This document shows, piece by piece, positions 6,739 through 12,925 of a stretch of 14,977 nt of DNA. The notes beneath the pieces were generated by a model. The model was given only the letters and a program-made list of their open reading frames with translations, made no database searches and was not told the origin of the DNA. Position 1 is the first letter of the stretch. Every line of letters begins with the position of its first letter. A program made the translations under genes and the position numbers. The stretch covers positions 1 through 14,977 of the forward strand of contig JAFWUA010000133.1 of assembly GCA_017518785.1 (NCBI GenBank). The letters run 5' to 3'. Origin of the DNA: Neisseriaceae bacterium (GTDB taxonomy: Bacteria > Pseudomonadota > Gammaproteobacteria > Burkholderiales > Neisseriaceae).

Positions 6739-6788
6739 TTTCCGGCAGACTTTTTATATTAAACATAAAATATAAAGTCTGCCGGAAA
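6739..6788 (+). terminator. Inverted-DUS terminator after purB
   Basis: The arms TTTCCGGCAGACTTT (6739-6753) and the complementary 6774-6788 form a perfect 15-bp stem containing exact 12-mers at 6740-6751 (minus) and 6776-6787 (plus). The loop is AT-only apart from one C. It lies 14 bases past the stop. The T-run after the stem is poor, so termination efficiency is uncertain. Confidence 0.75.
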
Positions 6789-6825
6789 TACAAATTAATT
6801 AATTTATATTTAGAAAGATTATTCA

Positions 6826-8115
6826 ATGAATCGTAACGAAACCTTATTTGAAGACGCTAAAAAATTTATACCAGGCGGAGTAAATTCTCCAGTACGTGCT
6901 TTTGGTAGCGTTGGAGGAGTCCCTCGTTTTATTCGCTGTGCCAAAGGTGCTTGCGTATGGGACGAAGATGATAGAAGTTATATTGACTATATCGGTTCGT
7001 GGGGTCCTGCAATTGTTGGACACGCACACCCAGAAGTAATTAAAGCAGTTAGCAAAGCAGCTGAATCAGGCTTATCTTTTGGAGCACCAACCGCAGGCGA
7101 AATCGAAATTGCCAAAGAAATCATCAAACTCGTGCCGTCTGTGGAACAGGTGCGTTTAGTAAGTTCAGGCACAGAAGCCACAATGAGTGCTATTCGCTTG
7201 GCACGTGGTTTTACCGGACGCGATTTAATCATAAAGTTTGAAGGTTGTTATCATGGACACTCCGACAGTTTATTAGTTAAAGCAGGTTCAGGAATGCTTA
7301 CCTTTGGCACACCTAATTCAGGAGGTGTTCCGGCAGACTTTACTCGTAACACTTTGGTTTTACCATATAACGATTGCAACGCAATAAGCGATGTATTTCG
7401 CGAATACGGCAAGCAAATAGCTTGCGTAATAGTAGAACCATTTGCCGGCAATATGAATTTAGTACGACCTTCCACTGAATTTATGCAAACCTTGCGTACT
7501 ATCACTCAAAAACATGACGCAATTTTAATCTTTGATGAAGTAATGACTGGTTTTAGAGTTGCATTAGGTGGTGCACAGTCTTTACACGACATCAAGCCCG
7601 ATTTAACCACAATGGGCAAGGTCATAGGTGGTGGTATGCCTCTGGCTGCATTTGGCGGGCGTGCTGATATTATGGCTAAAATCTCTCCTTTGGGAGATGT
7701 ATATCAAGCAGGAACTTTATCCGGTAATCCAATAGCGGTTACTGCTGGACTAAAAACTTTGGAATTAATCCAAAAAGACGGCTTTTATGAAAATCTTACA
7801 CAACAGGCGAGTAAACTTACACAAGGCTTACAAGAATTAGCAAATAAATACAATATTCCTTTATTGGCTGATAATGTGGGTGGAATGTTTGGCATTTATT
7901 TTGGCTTGGATAAACTTCCTCAAAATTATCAGGATATGCAAAAATGTGATGGAAAATTATTCAAAAAATTCTTCCATGCTATGTTAGAAACTGGCGTAAT
8001 GTTTGCCCCATCTCCATTTGAAGCAGGATTTGTTTCAGCGGCACACGATAATGAATTTATCAATATCACTTTGGAACGTGCCGAAAAAGTATTTAGCAAT
8101 TTACAAGCTGCTTAA
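6826..8115 (+). CDS. hemL: Glutamate-1-semialdehyde 2,1-aminomutase
   Basis: HemL is a PLP enzyme that converts glutamate-1-semialdehyde into 5-aminolevulinate, the second step of the C5 route to haem. The 429 residues match the usual length. Motifs: FIPGGVNSPVRAF at 14-26, SSGTEATMSAIRLAR at 113-127 for phosphate binding, the CYHGHSD block at 141-147, the PLP-contacting DEVMTGFR at 237-244, the catalytic lysine K265 in MGKVIGGGMP, and GTLSGNP downstream. All key residues are present. The ATG at 6826 begins the conserved N-terminus; the ribosome-binding site (AGAAAG) is modest. An exact uptake sequence lies in the gene at 7328-7339. An inverted-DUS hairpin closes it. Confidence 0.97.
   Translation: MNRNETLFEDAKKFIPGGVNSPVRAFGSVGGVPRFIRCAKGACVWDEDDRSYIDYIGSWGPAIVGHAHPEVIKAVSKAAESGLSFGAPTAGEIEIAKEIIKLVPSVEQVRLVSSGTEATMSAIRLARGFTGRDLIIKFEGCYHGHSDSLLVKAGSGMLTFGTPNSGGVPADFTRNTLVLPYNDCNAISDVFREYGKQIACVIVEPFAGNMNLVRPSTEFMQTLRTITQKHDAILIFDEVMTGFRVALGGAQSLHDIKPDLTTMGKVIGGGMPLAAFGGRADIMAKISPLGDVYQAGTLSGNPIAVTAGLKTLELIQKDGFYENLTQQASKLTQGLQELANKYNIPLLADNVGGMFGIYFGLDKLPQNYQDMQKCDGKLFKKFFHAMLETGVMFAPSPFEAGFVSAAHDNEFINITLERAEKVFSNLQAA
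7328..7339 (-). repeat. DUS inside hemL
   Basis: An exact TTCCGGCAGACT in the coding sequence, read as VPAD at about residues 168-171 of HemL, in the loop after GTPNSGG. Confidence 0.85.
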
Positions 8116-8129
8116 ATCTTAACAACAAA

Positions 8130-8180
8130 AGTCTGCCGGAAAAGTTTTATATAAAATATAAAATACTTTTCCGGCAGACT
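8130..8180 (+). terminator. Inverted-DUS terminator after hemL
   Basis: A perfect 15-bp stem: AGTCTGCCGGAAAAG (8130-8144) with its complement at 8166-8180, around a 21-base A/T-only loop. Exact DUS lie at 8130-8141 (plus) and 8169-8180 (minus). The right arm is also the left flank of element A3, so the DUS at 8314 could compete for pairing. The expected T-run has been replaced by A3. Confidence 0.75.
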
Positions 8181-8313
8181 GAAACCTTTGCAAAACCCAC
8201 TTTTTTCTCATTCGTCATTCTGAACTTCATTGCTAATCTTTTTACTTAACAAACAATTAGATTCTTCATTTTCCTATGGAAAAATTCAGAATGACGAGTT
8301 TTGCAAAAGTTTC
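8181..8313. mobile_element. Miniature element A3 (intact copy)
   Basis: A 133-bp element with inverted ends GAAACCTTTGCAAAAC and GTTTTGCAAAAGTTTC. It matches A2 along its length but lacks the B insertion, keeping TTAACA once (8246-8251). It sits exactly between two inverted DUS with no spare base on either side (8169-8180 and 8314-8325). No credible coding content. Confidence 0.8.
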
Positions 8314-8325
8314 AGTCTGCCGGAA
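8314..8325 (+). repeat. DUS abutting the right end of A3
   Basis: An exact AGTCTGCCGGAA. It starts on the base after the terminal repeat of A3 and mirrors the DUS on the other side. About 136 bases then remain before gapA; there the only possible signal is a TAGAAT (8370-8375) without a convincing -35. Confidence 0.85.
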
Positions 8326-8461
8326 AATTTTCTATTCCAATTTATCCTACATAAAAGACAAAAATCCGTTAGAATAAGCGACTTTATTAAAGCTTATCCC
8401 ATTAGCATTTCAAACAAACAAATGCTACTTAACCCAATGTTTTAACAAGGAATAAAACACT

Positions 8462-9484
8462 ATGCTTAAAATCGCCATCAACGGTTATGGTCGCATTGGT
8501 CGCCAAATCGTCCGTGCTATTTATGAATATAACTTGCGAGATCAATTTGAAATTGTGGCAGTCAATGCTTCCGGCAGTCTTGAAACTAACGCCCATTTAA
8601 CACAATACGATACAGTGCATGGTCGCTTTAATGCGAATATTTCTTTTGATGACAAACACTTAATCATCAATAACGACAAAATTCCGTTCTTCTCCACTCG
8701 CAATCCTGCTGAATTGCCTTGGAAAGATTTAGGCGTGGATTTGGTTATGGAATGCACGGGGGCTTTCACTTCCAAAGAAAAAGCCTCCGTACATTTAACA
8801 GGCGGTGCGAAAAAAGTGTTGATTTCCGCACCAGGCGGCGAAGATGTTGATGCCACTGTGGTGTATGGTGTCAATCACAGCGTTTTAACTCCTGAAATGA
8901 CTGTGGTATCGAATGCGTCTTGTACCACAAACTGTTTAGCCCCTGTGGCAAAACCATTGCAAGACAAATTAGGCATTGTGAAAGGCTTGATGACAACCAT
9001 TCACGCCTTTACCAATGACCAAGTTTTAACCGATGTGCGTCATAAAGACTTACGCCGTGCAAGATCTGCGGTGCAAAATTTGGTGCCCACTAAAACAGGT
9101 GCAGCCAAAGCCGTGGGCTTGGTACTGCCTGAACTCAAAGGCAAATTAGACGGCTTTGCGGTTAGGGTTCCAACTATCAATGTGTCTATGGTGGATTTAA
9201 CTTTTGAAGCCGCACGCGATACAACGGTTGATGAAGTCAATCAAATTATGTTAGACGCAAGTAATGGCAGCCTGAAAGGTGTTTTAGGTTATAACAAAAT
9301 GCCTTTGGTATCAGGCGACTTTAACCACTGTGCCACAGCAAGCATTTTTGACGCAACCTTAACCAAAGTCTCAAACGGCAACTTGGTGAAAGTATTAGCG
9401 TGGTATGACAACGAATGGGGCTTTTCTTGCCAAATGCTCAACACTGCACGAGCCATGTTTGGTATGCCAGTTTCAATCCTCTAA
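8462..9484 (+). CDS. gap: Glyceraldehyde-3-phosphate dehydrogenase
   Basis: A 340-residue glycolytic/gluconeogenic enzyme that oxidises glyceraldehyde-3-phosphate to 1,3-bisphosphoglycerate. It has the NAD-binding start INGYGRIGRQ, the active-site SNASCTTNCLAP with the catalytic cysteine, the substrate-loop HAFTNDQ, RRARSA, PTKTGAAKAVG and the C-terminal WYDNEWGF. After the second strand it reads VNASGSLETNAHL where NAD-specific enzymes have an Asp (NDL/NDD), so the usual acidic contact to the adenosine ribose is missing; NADP or dual use is possible. AAGGA at 8447-8451 precedes the ATG by 10 bases. The gene looks noticeably richer in GC and GCG/GTG codons than its neighbours, which could be expression-driven codon choice or transfer. 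It ends in a conventional terminator, unlike purB and hemL. Confidence 0.96.
   Translation: MLKIAINGYGRIGRQIVRAIYEYNLRDQFEIVAVNASGSLETNAHLTQYDTVHGRFNANISFDDKHLIINNDKIPFFSTRNPAELPWKDLGVDLVMECTGAFTSKEKASVHLTGGAKKVLISAPGGEDVDATVVYGVNHSVLTPEMTVVSNASCTTNCLAPVAKPLQDKLGIVKGLMTTIHAFTNDQVLTDVRHKDLRRARSAVQNLVPTKTGAAKAVGLVLPELKGKLDGFAVRVPTINVSMVDLTFEAARDTTVDEVNQIMLDASNGSLKGVLGYNKMPLVSGDFNHCATASIFDATLTKVSNGNLVKVLAWYDNEWGFSCQMLNTARAMFGMPVSIL
8569..8580 (-). repeat. DUS variant inside gap (one mismatch)
   Basis: TTCCGGCAGTCT differs from the exact repeat at one base; it encodes part of the ASGSLE segment of the cofactor-binding region. Confidence 0.5.
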
Positions 9485-9502
9485 ATAAATCTTAACAATG
9501 AG

Positions 9503-9527
9503 AAAAACGGGAACTTTTCCCGTTTTT
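9503..9527 (+). terminator. Terminator after gap
   Basis: An 11-bp stem AAAAACGGGAA / TTCCCGTTTTT with a 3-base loop, starting 18 bases after the stop and ending in a T-run. No DUS is involved. The A-run and T-run make it potentially active in both directions. Confidence 0.9.
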
Positions 9528-9570
9528 CCTGCGACTTAATCATTTTAATTACCAACAAAATCAATTTCAC

Positions 9571-10146
9571 ATGAAAGTAATATTAGACTGTATCGCACTT
9601 ATCTTATTTTTTGCGGTTTACTTTGTAACACGCGACATCTTCACTGCCACCATCGTAGCCGTAATTGCGGGTGTAATCCAAGCTATCATAATTTTTTGGA
9701 AGTTCAAAAAATTAGAAACCATGCAATTGGTGAGTTTAGCGACAATTATCTTATTTGGTGGTGCAACAATCATTTTACGCAATGAAATGTTTATAAAATG
9801 GAAGCCAACAGTTCTATTTTGGTTTGTAGCATCAGCCATGCTAATTGGCATATTGAGTAAGAAAAACATCTTACGCAGCGTCATTGGAAAAGAAATTAGT
9901 CTGCCGGAAAACATCTGGTATCGTTTAATGTGGATATGGACACTCTTCTTTTTTGGTTTAGGACTTGCCAATTTATTTGTAGCCTATATGTATAGCAACG
10001 ATGTTTGGGTAACTTACAAAGTATTCGGTGTCATGGGAATTTTATTTGTATTTTTCATAGCCCAAGCAGTTTATATGGCACGCCATTTACAACAGAGCGA
10101 TTCAGAACAAAACAGCAAACAACTCAACAACGACACTCAACTATGA
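9571..10146 (+). CDS. yciB: YciB/IspZ inner-membrane protein (intracellular septation protein A)
   Basis: A 191-residue polytopic inner-membrane protein linked to envelope integrity and septation. The hydrophobic segments lie at about 4-19, 23-43, 52-69, 80-96, 118-141 and 148-169. Family signatures are the N-terminal FFAVYFVTRDIFTAT, FIKWKPTVLFW at 74-84 and LPENIWYRLMWIWTLFF at 111-127, followed by LANLFVAY. The family motif LPExxW is encoded by an exact uptake sequence (9898-9909). Start ATG 9571 has no strong ribosome-binding site. Its TGA overlaps the bolA ATG (ATGA), indicating coupled translation. It heads the cluster yciB-bolA-parvulin-like-parvulin-like, which I recall in the same order from Neisseria. 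Confidence 0.93.
   Translation: MKVILDCIALILFFAVYFVTRDIFTATIVAVIAGVIQAIIIFWKFKKLETMQLVSLATIILFGGATIILRNEMFIKWKPTVLFWFVASAMLIGILSKKNILRSVIGKEISLPENIWYRLMWIWTLFFFGLGLANLFVAYMYSNDVWVTYKVFGVMGILFVFFIAQAVYMARHLQQSDSEQNSKQLNNDTQL
9898..9909 (+). repeat. DUS inside yciB
   Basis: An exact AGTCTGCCGGAA, in frame as codons for S110-L111-P112-E113 of YciB. Confidence 0.85.
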
Positions 10147-10412
10147 ATACAATAGATAAAATGCACACACTTTTACAAAGTATGAATCCGCAACATCTTG
10201 ACATTATCGATGAATCCCATCAACATATCGCCCATCATAATAACGGTGGTGGTCATTATCGTTTAACTATGGTTACGGATTTATTCAATAATAAAAGCCG
10301 TATCCAAAGACACCGCATGGTAAATAAAGCATTGTCATCTCTTTTTCCTGAAAAAATACATGCTTTAAGTATCCATGCTTTTACAACAACAGAGTATAAT
10401 GCTCAACTTTAA
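10143..10412 (+). CDS. bolA: BolA family protein
   Basis: An 89-residue BolA-like protein. The family partners monothiol glutaredoxins in handling [2Fe-2S] clusters and affects morphology and stress responses. The class II KH-like fold is signalled by VTDLFNNKSRIQRHRMVNKAL at 44-64 (with the RHR core at 56-58) and IHALSIHAFTTTEY at 72-85. His39 in GGGHY and His73 of IHAL are the likely metal ligands by family analogy. The start overlaps the yciB stop by 4 bases (ATGA), and the next start is 25 bases past the stop, so it sits inside an operon. No glutaredoxin gene is in view. Confidence 0.95.
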   Translation: MNTIDKMHTLLQSMNPQHLDIIDESHQHIAHHNNGGGHYRLTMVTDLFNNKSRIQRHRMVNKALSSLFPEKIHALSIHAFTTTEYNAQL

Positions 10413-10437
10413 TTTTATTAAAACGGAAAATTCATCA

Positions 10438-11307
10438 ATGAAAAAAACTTTACTGACATTAGCATTACTAACGAGCATGGCAACTGCTACTGCTCAAACA
10501 CTGGTTACTGTCAATGGTCTTCAAATTGATAGTTCTCTTATCGATCAACAAGTTATCAAATTGCAAAATCAAAGCAATGGGCAAATTACAGATTCCCCAC
10601 AACTACGCGATAGCTTATTAAACCGTGCTGTGGTACACGCTGTGATAGTACATGAAGCTCGCCGTTTAAAATTAGACCAAACAAGCGAATACAAAGAAAT
10701 AATCGCCCAAGTTGAATCTGATGCTAAAAAATCAGGAGAATATAACAAACAAGATTTCAACCAAATGTTTAGCGATTTCAAGGAAAACCTTTTAGAGCAA
10801 GCGTTTGCAGTTGATGTATTACAAAAAAATCCGGTTACCAACAAAGACGTTCGTGCCGAATACAACAACATAGCCAAATTCTACAAAGGCTCGTACGAAG
10901 TTCAATTAGCTGAAATCGTAACCCACAGTGAAAGCGATGCTAAACAAGCATTATCAGAACTTAACAGCGGTAAAAGCTTTGCCGAAGTGGCAGCTATTTA
11001 CACTGTTGATGAAGAAGGTAAAAGAACAGGTGGTAAACATTTGGGTTTTATAAACCTCAAAGACATGGCAGTAGGTGCTCCAGAACTACACTCTGCAATC
11101 AAAGACTTATCAAAAGGTCAATATACCAAACGTCCTTTGAATGCAGAACACATTTGGGCAATTTTCTCGGTTACAGAAAAACGTCAAGCCCAAGTGCCAA
11201 GCTTTGAGCAAATGAAAGATTCGCTAATGGCTCAACTACAAGACCAAAGAGTCAATAAAGCCATTGAATCTCTCATGAAAAAAGCTAATATCCAATCTAA
11301 TATGTAA
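10438..11307 (+). CDS. Exported parvulin-like peptidyl-prolyl isomerase/chaperone (first copy)
   Basis: A 289-residue periplasmic protein of the PpiC/SurA type. The signal peptide is at 1-20 (cut at TATAQ-TL). A SurA-like helical N-terminal part runs to about 150 (VTVNGLQIDSSLID, then EARRLKLDQTSEYKE). A parvulin-like domain is at about 154-248: VQLAEIVTHSESDAKQAL, GKSFAEVAAIY, GGKHLGFINLKDM and EHIWAIFSV. The usual active-site ASHIL is LAEIV here, so the first catalytic-region His is missing; the C-terminal His (H238) is kept. It may be mainly a chaperone. The ATG 10438 is chosen because the signal peptide begins there; an upstream in-frame ATG at 10375 would overlap bolA. Downstream is a paralogue after 21 bases. 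Confidence 0.88.
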   Translation: MKKTLLTLALLTSMATATAQTLVTVNGLQIDSSLIDQQVIKLQNQSNGQITDSPQLRDSLLNRAVVHAVIVHEARRLKLDQTSEYKEIIAQVESDAKKSGEYNKQDFNQMFSDFKENLLEQAFAVDVLQKNPVTNKDVRAEYNNIAKFYKGSYEVQLAEIVTHSESDAKQALSELNSGKSFAEVAAIYTVDEEGKRTGGKHLGFINLKDMAVGAPELHSAIKDLSKGQYTKRPLNAEHIWAIFSVTEKRQAQVPSFEQMKDSLMAQLQDQRVNKAIESLMKKANIQSNM

Positions 11308-11328
11308 CTTACAAACAACGGATAAATT

Positions 11329-12078
11329 ATGAAAAAATCAATCGCACTTTTATTTTTATTAACATCTGGCTTTATTGCAATTGCAGCAGAAGCACCTCAA
11401 ATCGAAGATGCACGCATTGACCCGATTATCGAGCAATTTGAAGCTCAATCTCACTCAAAAGACAAAATGCCAGCTGAACAGCGTGAAGAAATGCGTAAGC
11501 AATTAAAACTCAACTTGCAACGTTCAGAAGTATTAAAAAACGAAGCAATCAAAGCAGGTTTAGACAAAGATGAAAACGTAAAAAACATGTTCAAAAACGT
11601 TGAATCTGAATTTTATGCCAACCAATATGTTGAATATTTGAAAAAAAATATTAAACCCAGCGATAACGACCTACACAAACTATACGAACGCGTAGGACGT
11701 GAAGTTCGCCTACAAACCGCCGTATTCCGCACCAAACAGGAAGCAGGTGAAGCTTTGCAAAAATTAAACAAAGGCATGAGCTTTACCGACCTTGTTAAAT
11801 CGCTACCAGAGCAACCACCTGTTCCAGATACATTTGTTAGCACTCAAATGTTTCCACCAGAATTAGCCACTGTCATTGATAAAATGAATAAAGGCAAAAT
11901 ATCTGATGAACCAGTAGAATTTCAAGGAATTTTCTACTTATTCAAAGTGGCAGATACGCGTAAGAGTCAAGCCATGCCAGATTTTAACGAGTTAAAACCA
12001 AACTTAACTAACCAATACGTCAATGAAAAATCATTTGAACAAATCCAACTTCTGTTCAAAGAATACGGTTTAGAGTAA
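11329..12078 (+). CDS. Exported parvulin-like protein (second copy, degenerate)
   Basis: A 249-residue paralogue of the preceding gene. Signal peptide 1-20 (cut at AIAA-EA). A highly charged helical region at about 30-115 (DPIIEQFEAQ, PAEQREEMRKQLKLNLQRSEVLKNEA, KNIKPSDNDLHKLYE) is typical of SurA/PrsA N-terminal chaperone domains. The parvulin-like part at about 125-225 keeps the EALQKLNKGMSFTDLV helix and a final IFYLFKV strand, but lacks the glycine pair GGxLG and both histidines, so peptidyl-prolyl activity is unlikely. Probably a periplasmic chaperone for outer-membrane proteins, by analogy. Last gene of the yciB cluster, closed by an inverted-DUS hairpin 22 bases downstream. Confidence 0.82.
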   Translation: MKKSIALLFLLTSGFIAIAAEAPQIEDARIDPIIEQFEAQSHSKDKMPAEQREEMRKQLKLNLQRSEVLKNEAIKAGLDKDENVKNMFKNVESEFYANQYVEYLKKNIKPSDNDLHKLYERVGREVRLQTAVFRTKQEAGEALQKLNKGMSFTDLVKSLPEQPPVPDTFVSTQMFPPELATVIDKMNKGKISDEPVEFQGIFYLFKVADTRKSQAMPDFNELKPNLTNQYVNEKSFEQIQLLFKEYGLE

Positions 12079-12100
12079 GTTTAAATTTATCAAAACCATA

Positions 12101-12155
12101 AAAACTTTTCCGGCAGACTATCTGATATTTATAGATAGTCTGCCGGAAAGTTTTT
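12101..12155 (+). terminator. Inverted-DUS terminator after the parvulin-like pair
   Basis: The arms 12101-12123 and 12133-12155 pair over about 22 bp with one bulged A (AAAACTTTTCC against GGAAAGTTTTT), around the loop GATATTTAT. Exact DUS are at 12108-12119 (minus) and 12137-12148 (plus). The right arm ends in TTTTT. It is the longest hairpin of this kind in the window. Confidence 0.85.
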
Positions 12156-12164
12156 AAAATACCT

Positions 12165-12176
12165 TTCCGGCAGACT
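12165..12176 (-). repeat. DUS abutting the left end of A4
   Basis: An exact TTCCGGCAGACT preceded by TTTAAAATACC, the same upstream context seen at the right arms of the ppk2 and hemL hairpins. Confidence 0.85.
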
Positions 12177-12217
12177 TAAACCTTTGCAAAACCGAAAATT
12201 TTGCAAAATCATATTTT

Positions 12218-12234
12218 GAAACTCCTGCAAAACC
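12218..12234. repeat. Solo B/C-type terminus
   Basis: GAAACTCCTGCAAAACC matches the terminus of element C (12503), just before B2. It may be a remnant of an earlier insertion that B2 displaced. Confidence 0.5.
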
Positions 12235-12239
12235 TAACT

Positions 12240-12369
12240 AAGACTCCTGCAAAATCCGTCATTCTGAATTTCACACAGTGAAGCGAAGAATATAATTTAT
12301 TGTTTTGTAAATATTTTTTCTTTGCTCAAAATGACGAGTAATGAAAAAATCTGGTTTTGCAGGAGTCTC
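12240..12369. mobile_element. Miniature element B2, inserted in A4
   Basis: A 130-bp copy in the same orientation as B1, with ends AAGACTCCTGCAAAAT and GGTTTTGCAGGAGTCTC. The interior (CGTCATTCTGAATTTCAC, CTCAAAATGACGAGTAATG) follows B1 with scattered differences, so it is an older or independently diverged copy. No clean target duplication is visible. Confidence 0.75.
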
Positions 12370-12479
12370 TTATAGTTCGTCATTCTGAACGTAAGCGAAG
12401 AATCTTTTACAAAAACAACAAGTTAAGATTCTTTATTTTCCTGTGGAAAATAAAGAATGACAGGTGTTGCAAAGGTTTA

Positions 12480-12491
12480 AGTCTGCCGGAA
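12480..12491 (+). repeat. DUS abutting the right end of A4
   Basis: An exact AGTCTGCCGGAA beginning on the base after the right terminal repeat of A4. Confidence 0.85.
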
Positions 12492-12502
12492 AAATTTTTA
12501 AA

Positions 12503-12695
12503 GAAACTCCTGCAAACTTCTTTGTAAAATGAAAAGTTAATTCTCCGTAGGGGCGACCCTATGTGGTCGCCCGCAAAACGATTTTGTTTTCCTTTATAAA
12601 ACAATAAATTATAAAACTTGATAAGCTGGCGACCACACAGGGTCGCCCACGGAGTGTTTATCATTTTGTTTCAGGTTGGGTTTTGCAGGAGTTTC
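12503..12695. mobile_element. Miniature element C carrying a GC-rich repeat pair
   Basis: A 193-bp element with ends GAAACTCCTGCAAAC and GTTTTGCAGGAGTTTC, clearly related to the B termini, but a different interior. The interior contains two inverted GC-rich hairpins (described separately). The flanks TTTTAAA (12496-12502) and TATTAAA (12696-12702) agree at 6 of 7 bases and may be a decayed target duplication. Confidence 0.65.
12544..12653. repeat. REP-like inverted pair inside element C
   Basis: TCCGTAGGGGCGACCCTATG...GGTCGCC (12544-12571) is the near-perfect inverse of 12628-12653. Each arm is itself a hairpin (GGGCGACC/GGTCGCCC on the left, GGCGACC/GGTCGCC on the right), the arrangement of a BIME. 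It is strikingly GC-rich against the surroundings. Confidence 0.7.
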
Positions 12696-12702
12696 TATTA
12701 AA

Positions 12703-12833
12703 GAGACTCCTGCAAAACTCGATTTTTTCTATTACTCGTCATTTTGAGCGCAACGAAGAATCTTTATAAACAATAAGTTAGATTCTTCATTTCACTTCGT
12801 GAAATTCAGAATGATGAGTTTTGCAGGAGTCTC
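12703..12833. mobile_element. Miniature element B3
   Basis: A 131-bp element, the same length as B1 and close to its reverse complement throughout, with ends GAGACTCCTGCAAAACTCG and TGAGTTTTGCAGGAGTCTC. It is flanked by a 5-bp direct repeat TTAAA (12698-12702, 12834-12838), again a TTAA-containing target. It lies 7 bases past element C. Confidence 0.82.
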
Positions 12834-12843
12834 TTAAAGTGCT

Positions 12844-12855
12844 TTCCGGCAGACT
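12844..12855 (-). repeat. DUS with an adjacent solo A-type end
   Basis: An exact TTCCGGCAGACT followed at 12859-12873 by TAACCTTTACAAAAC, a decayed left end of an A element. It looks like the stub of a further DUS-bounded A copy whose remainder has gone. Confidence 0.7.
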
Positions 12856-12875
12856 TTATAACCTTTACAAAACAA

Positions 12876-12905
12876 AAACGCCCTTGCTTAATTACAAGGG
12901 CGTTT
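12876..12905 (-). terminator. Terminator of the adhesin gene
   Basis: An 11-bp stem AAACGCCCTTG / CAAGGGCGTTT around an 8-base loop; on the minus strand it is followed by TTGTTTTG, a T-rich tail. It lies 20 bases beyond the adhesin stop codon. Confidence 0.88.
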
Positions 12906-12925
12906 GTGGTTGAGTGATATAAGGC

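Larger units (their letters stand above)
12177..12479. mobile_element. Miniature element A4, interrupted by B2
   Basis: The inverted ends are TAAACCTTTGCAAAAC and GTGTTGCAAAGGTTTA. Its left half matches A1 (CATATTTT then, past the insertion, TATAGTTCGTCATTC), which gives the uninterrupted sequence. It is bounded exactly by inverted DUS at 12165-12176 and 12480-12491, as for A3. A stray TTTTGCAAAATC (about 12199-12210) suggests an earlier rearrangement at its left end. Confidence 0.72.

Noticed and set aside
8230..8445. A 71-codon open frame upstream of gap
   Set aside because: It translates the right half of A3 and the DUS (FSLPENF), then the gap leader; not a gene.
8230..8461. A riboswitch or attenuator in the gap leader
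   Set aside because: No stem-loop series or leader peptide; what looks structured there belongs to A3 and its DUS.
12407..12664. An 85-codon minus-strand open frame in the repeat island
   Set aside because: It crosses three unrelated repeat elements and their termini; it exists only because stop codons happen to be absent.
73..12833. Correia repeats (CREE/NEMIS) of Neisseria
   Set aside because: The termini seen (CTTTGCAAAAC, GAGACTCCTGCAAAAC) do not match the TATAGTGGATTAA-type Correia ends, so these are separate families.
6739..12855. CRISPR array from the recurring 12-mer
   Set aside because: Spacing is irregular, copies are in both orientations and inside genes, and no long direct repeat with constant spacers or cas gene is present.
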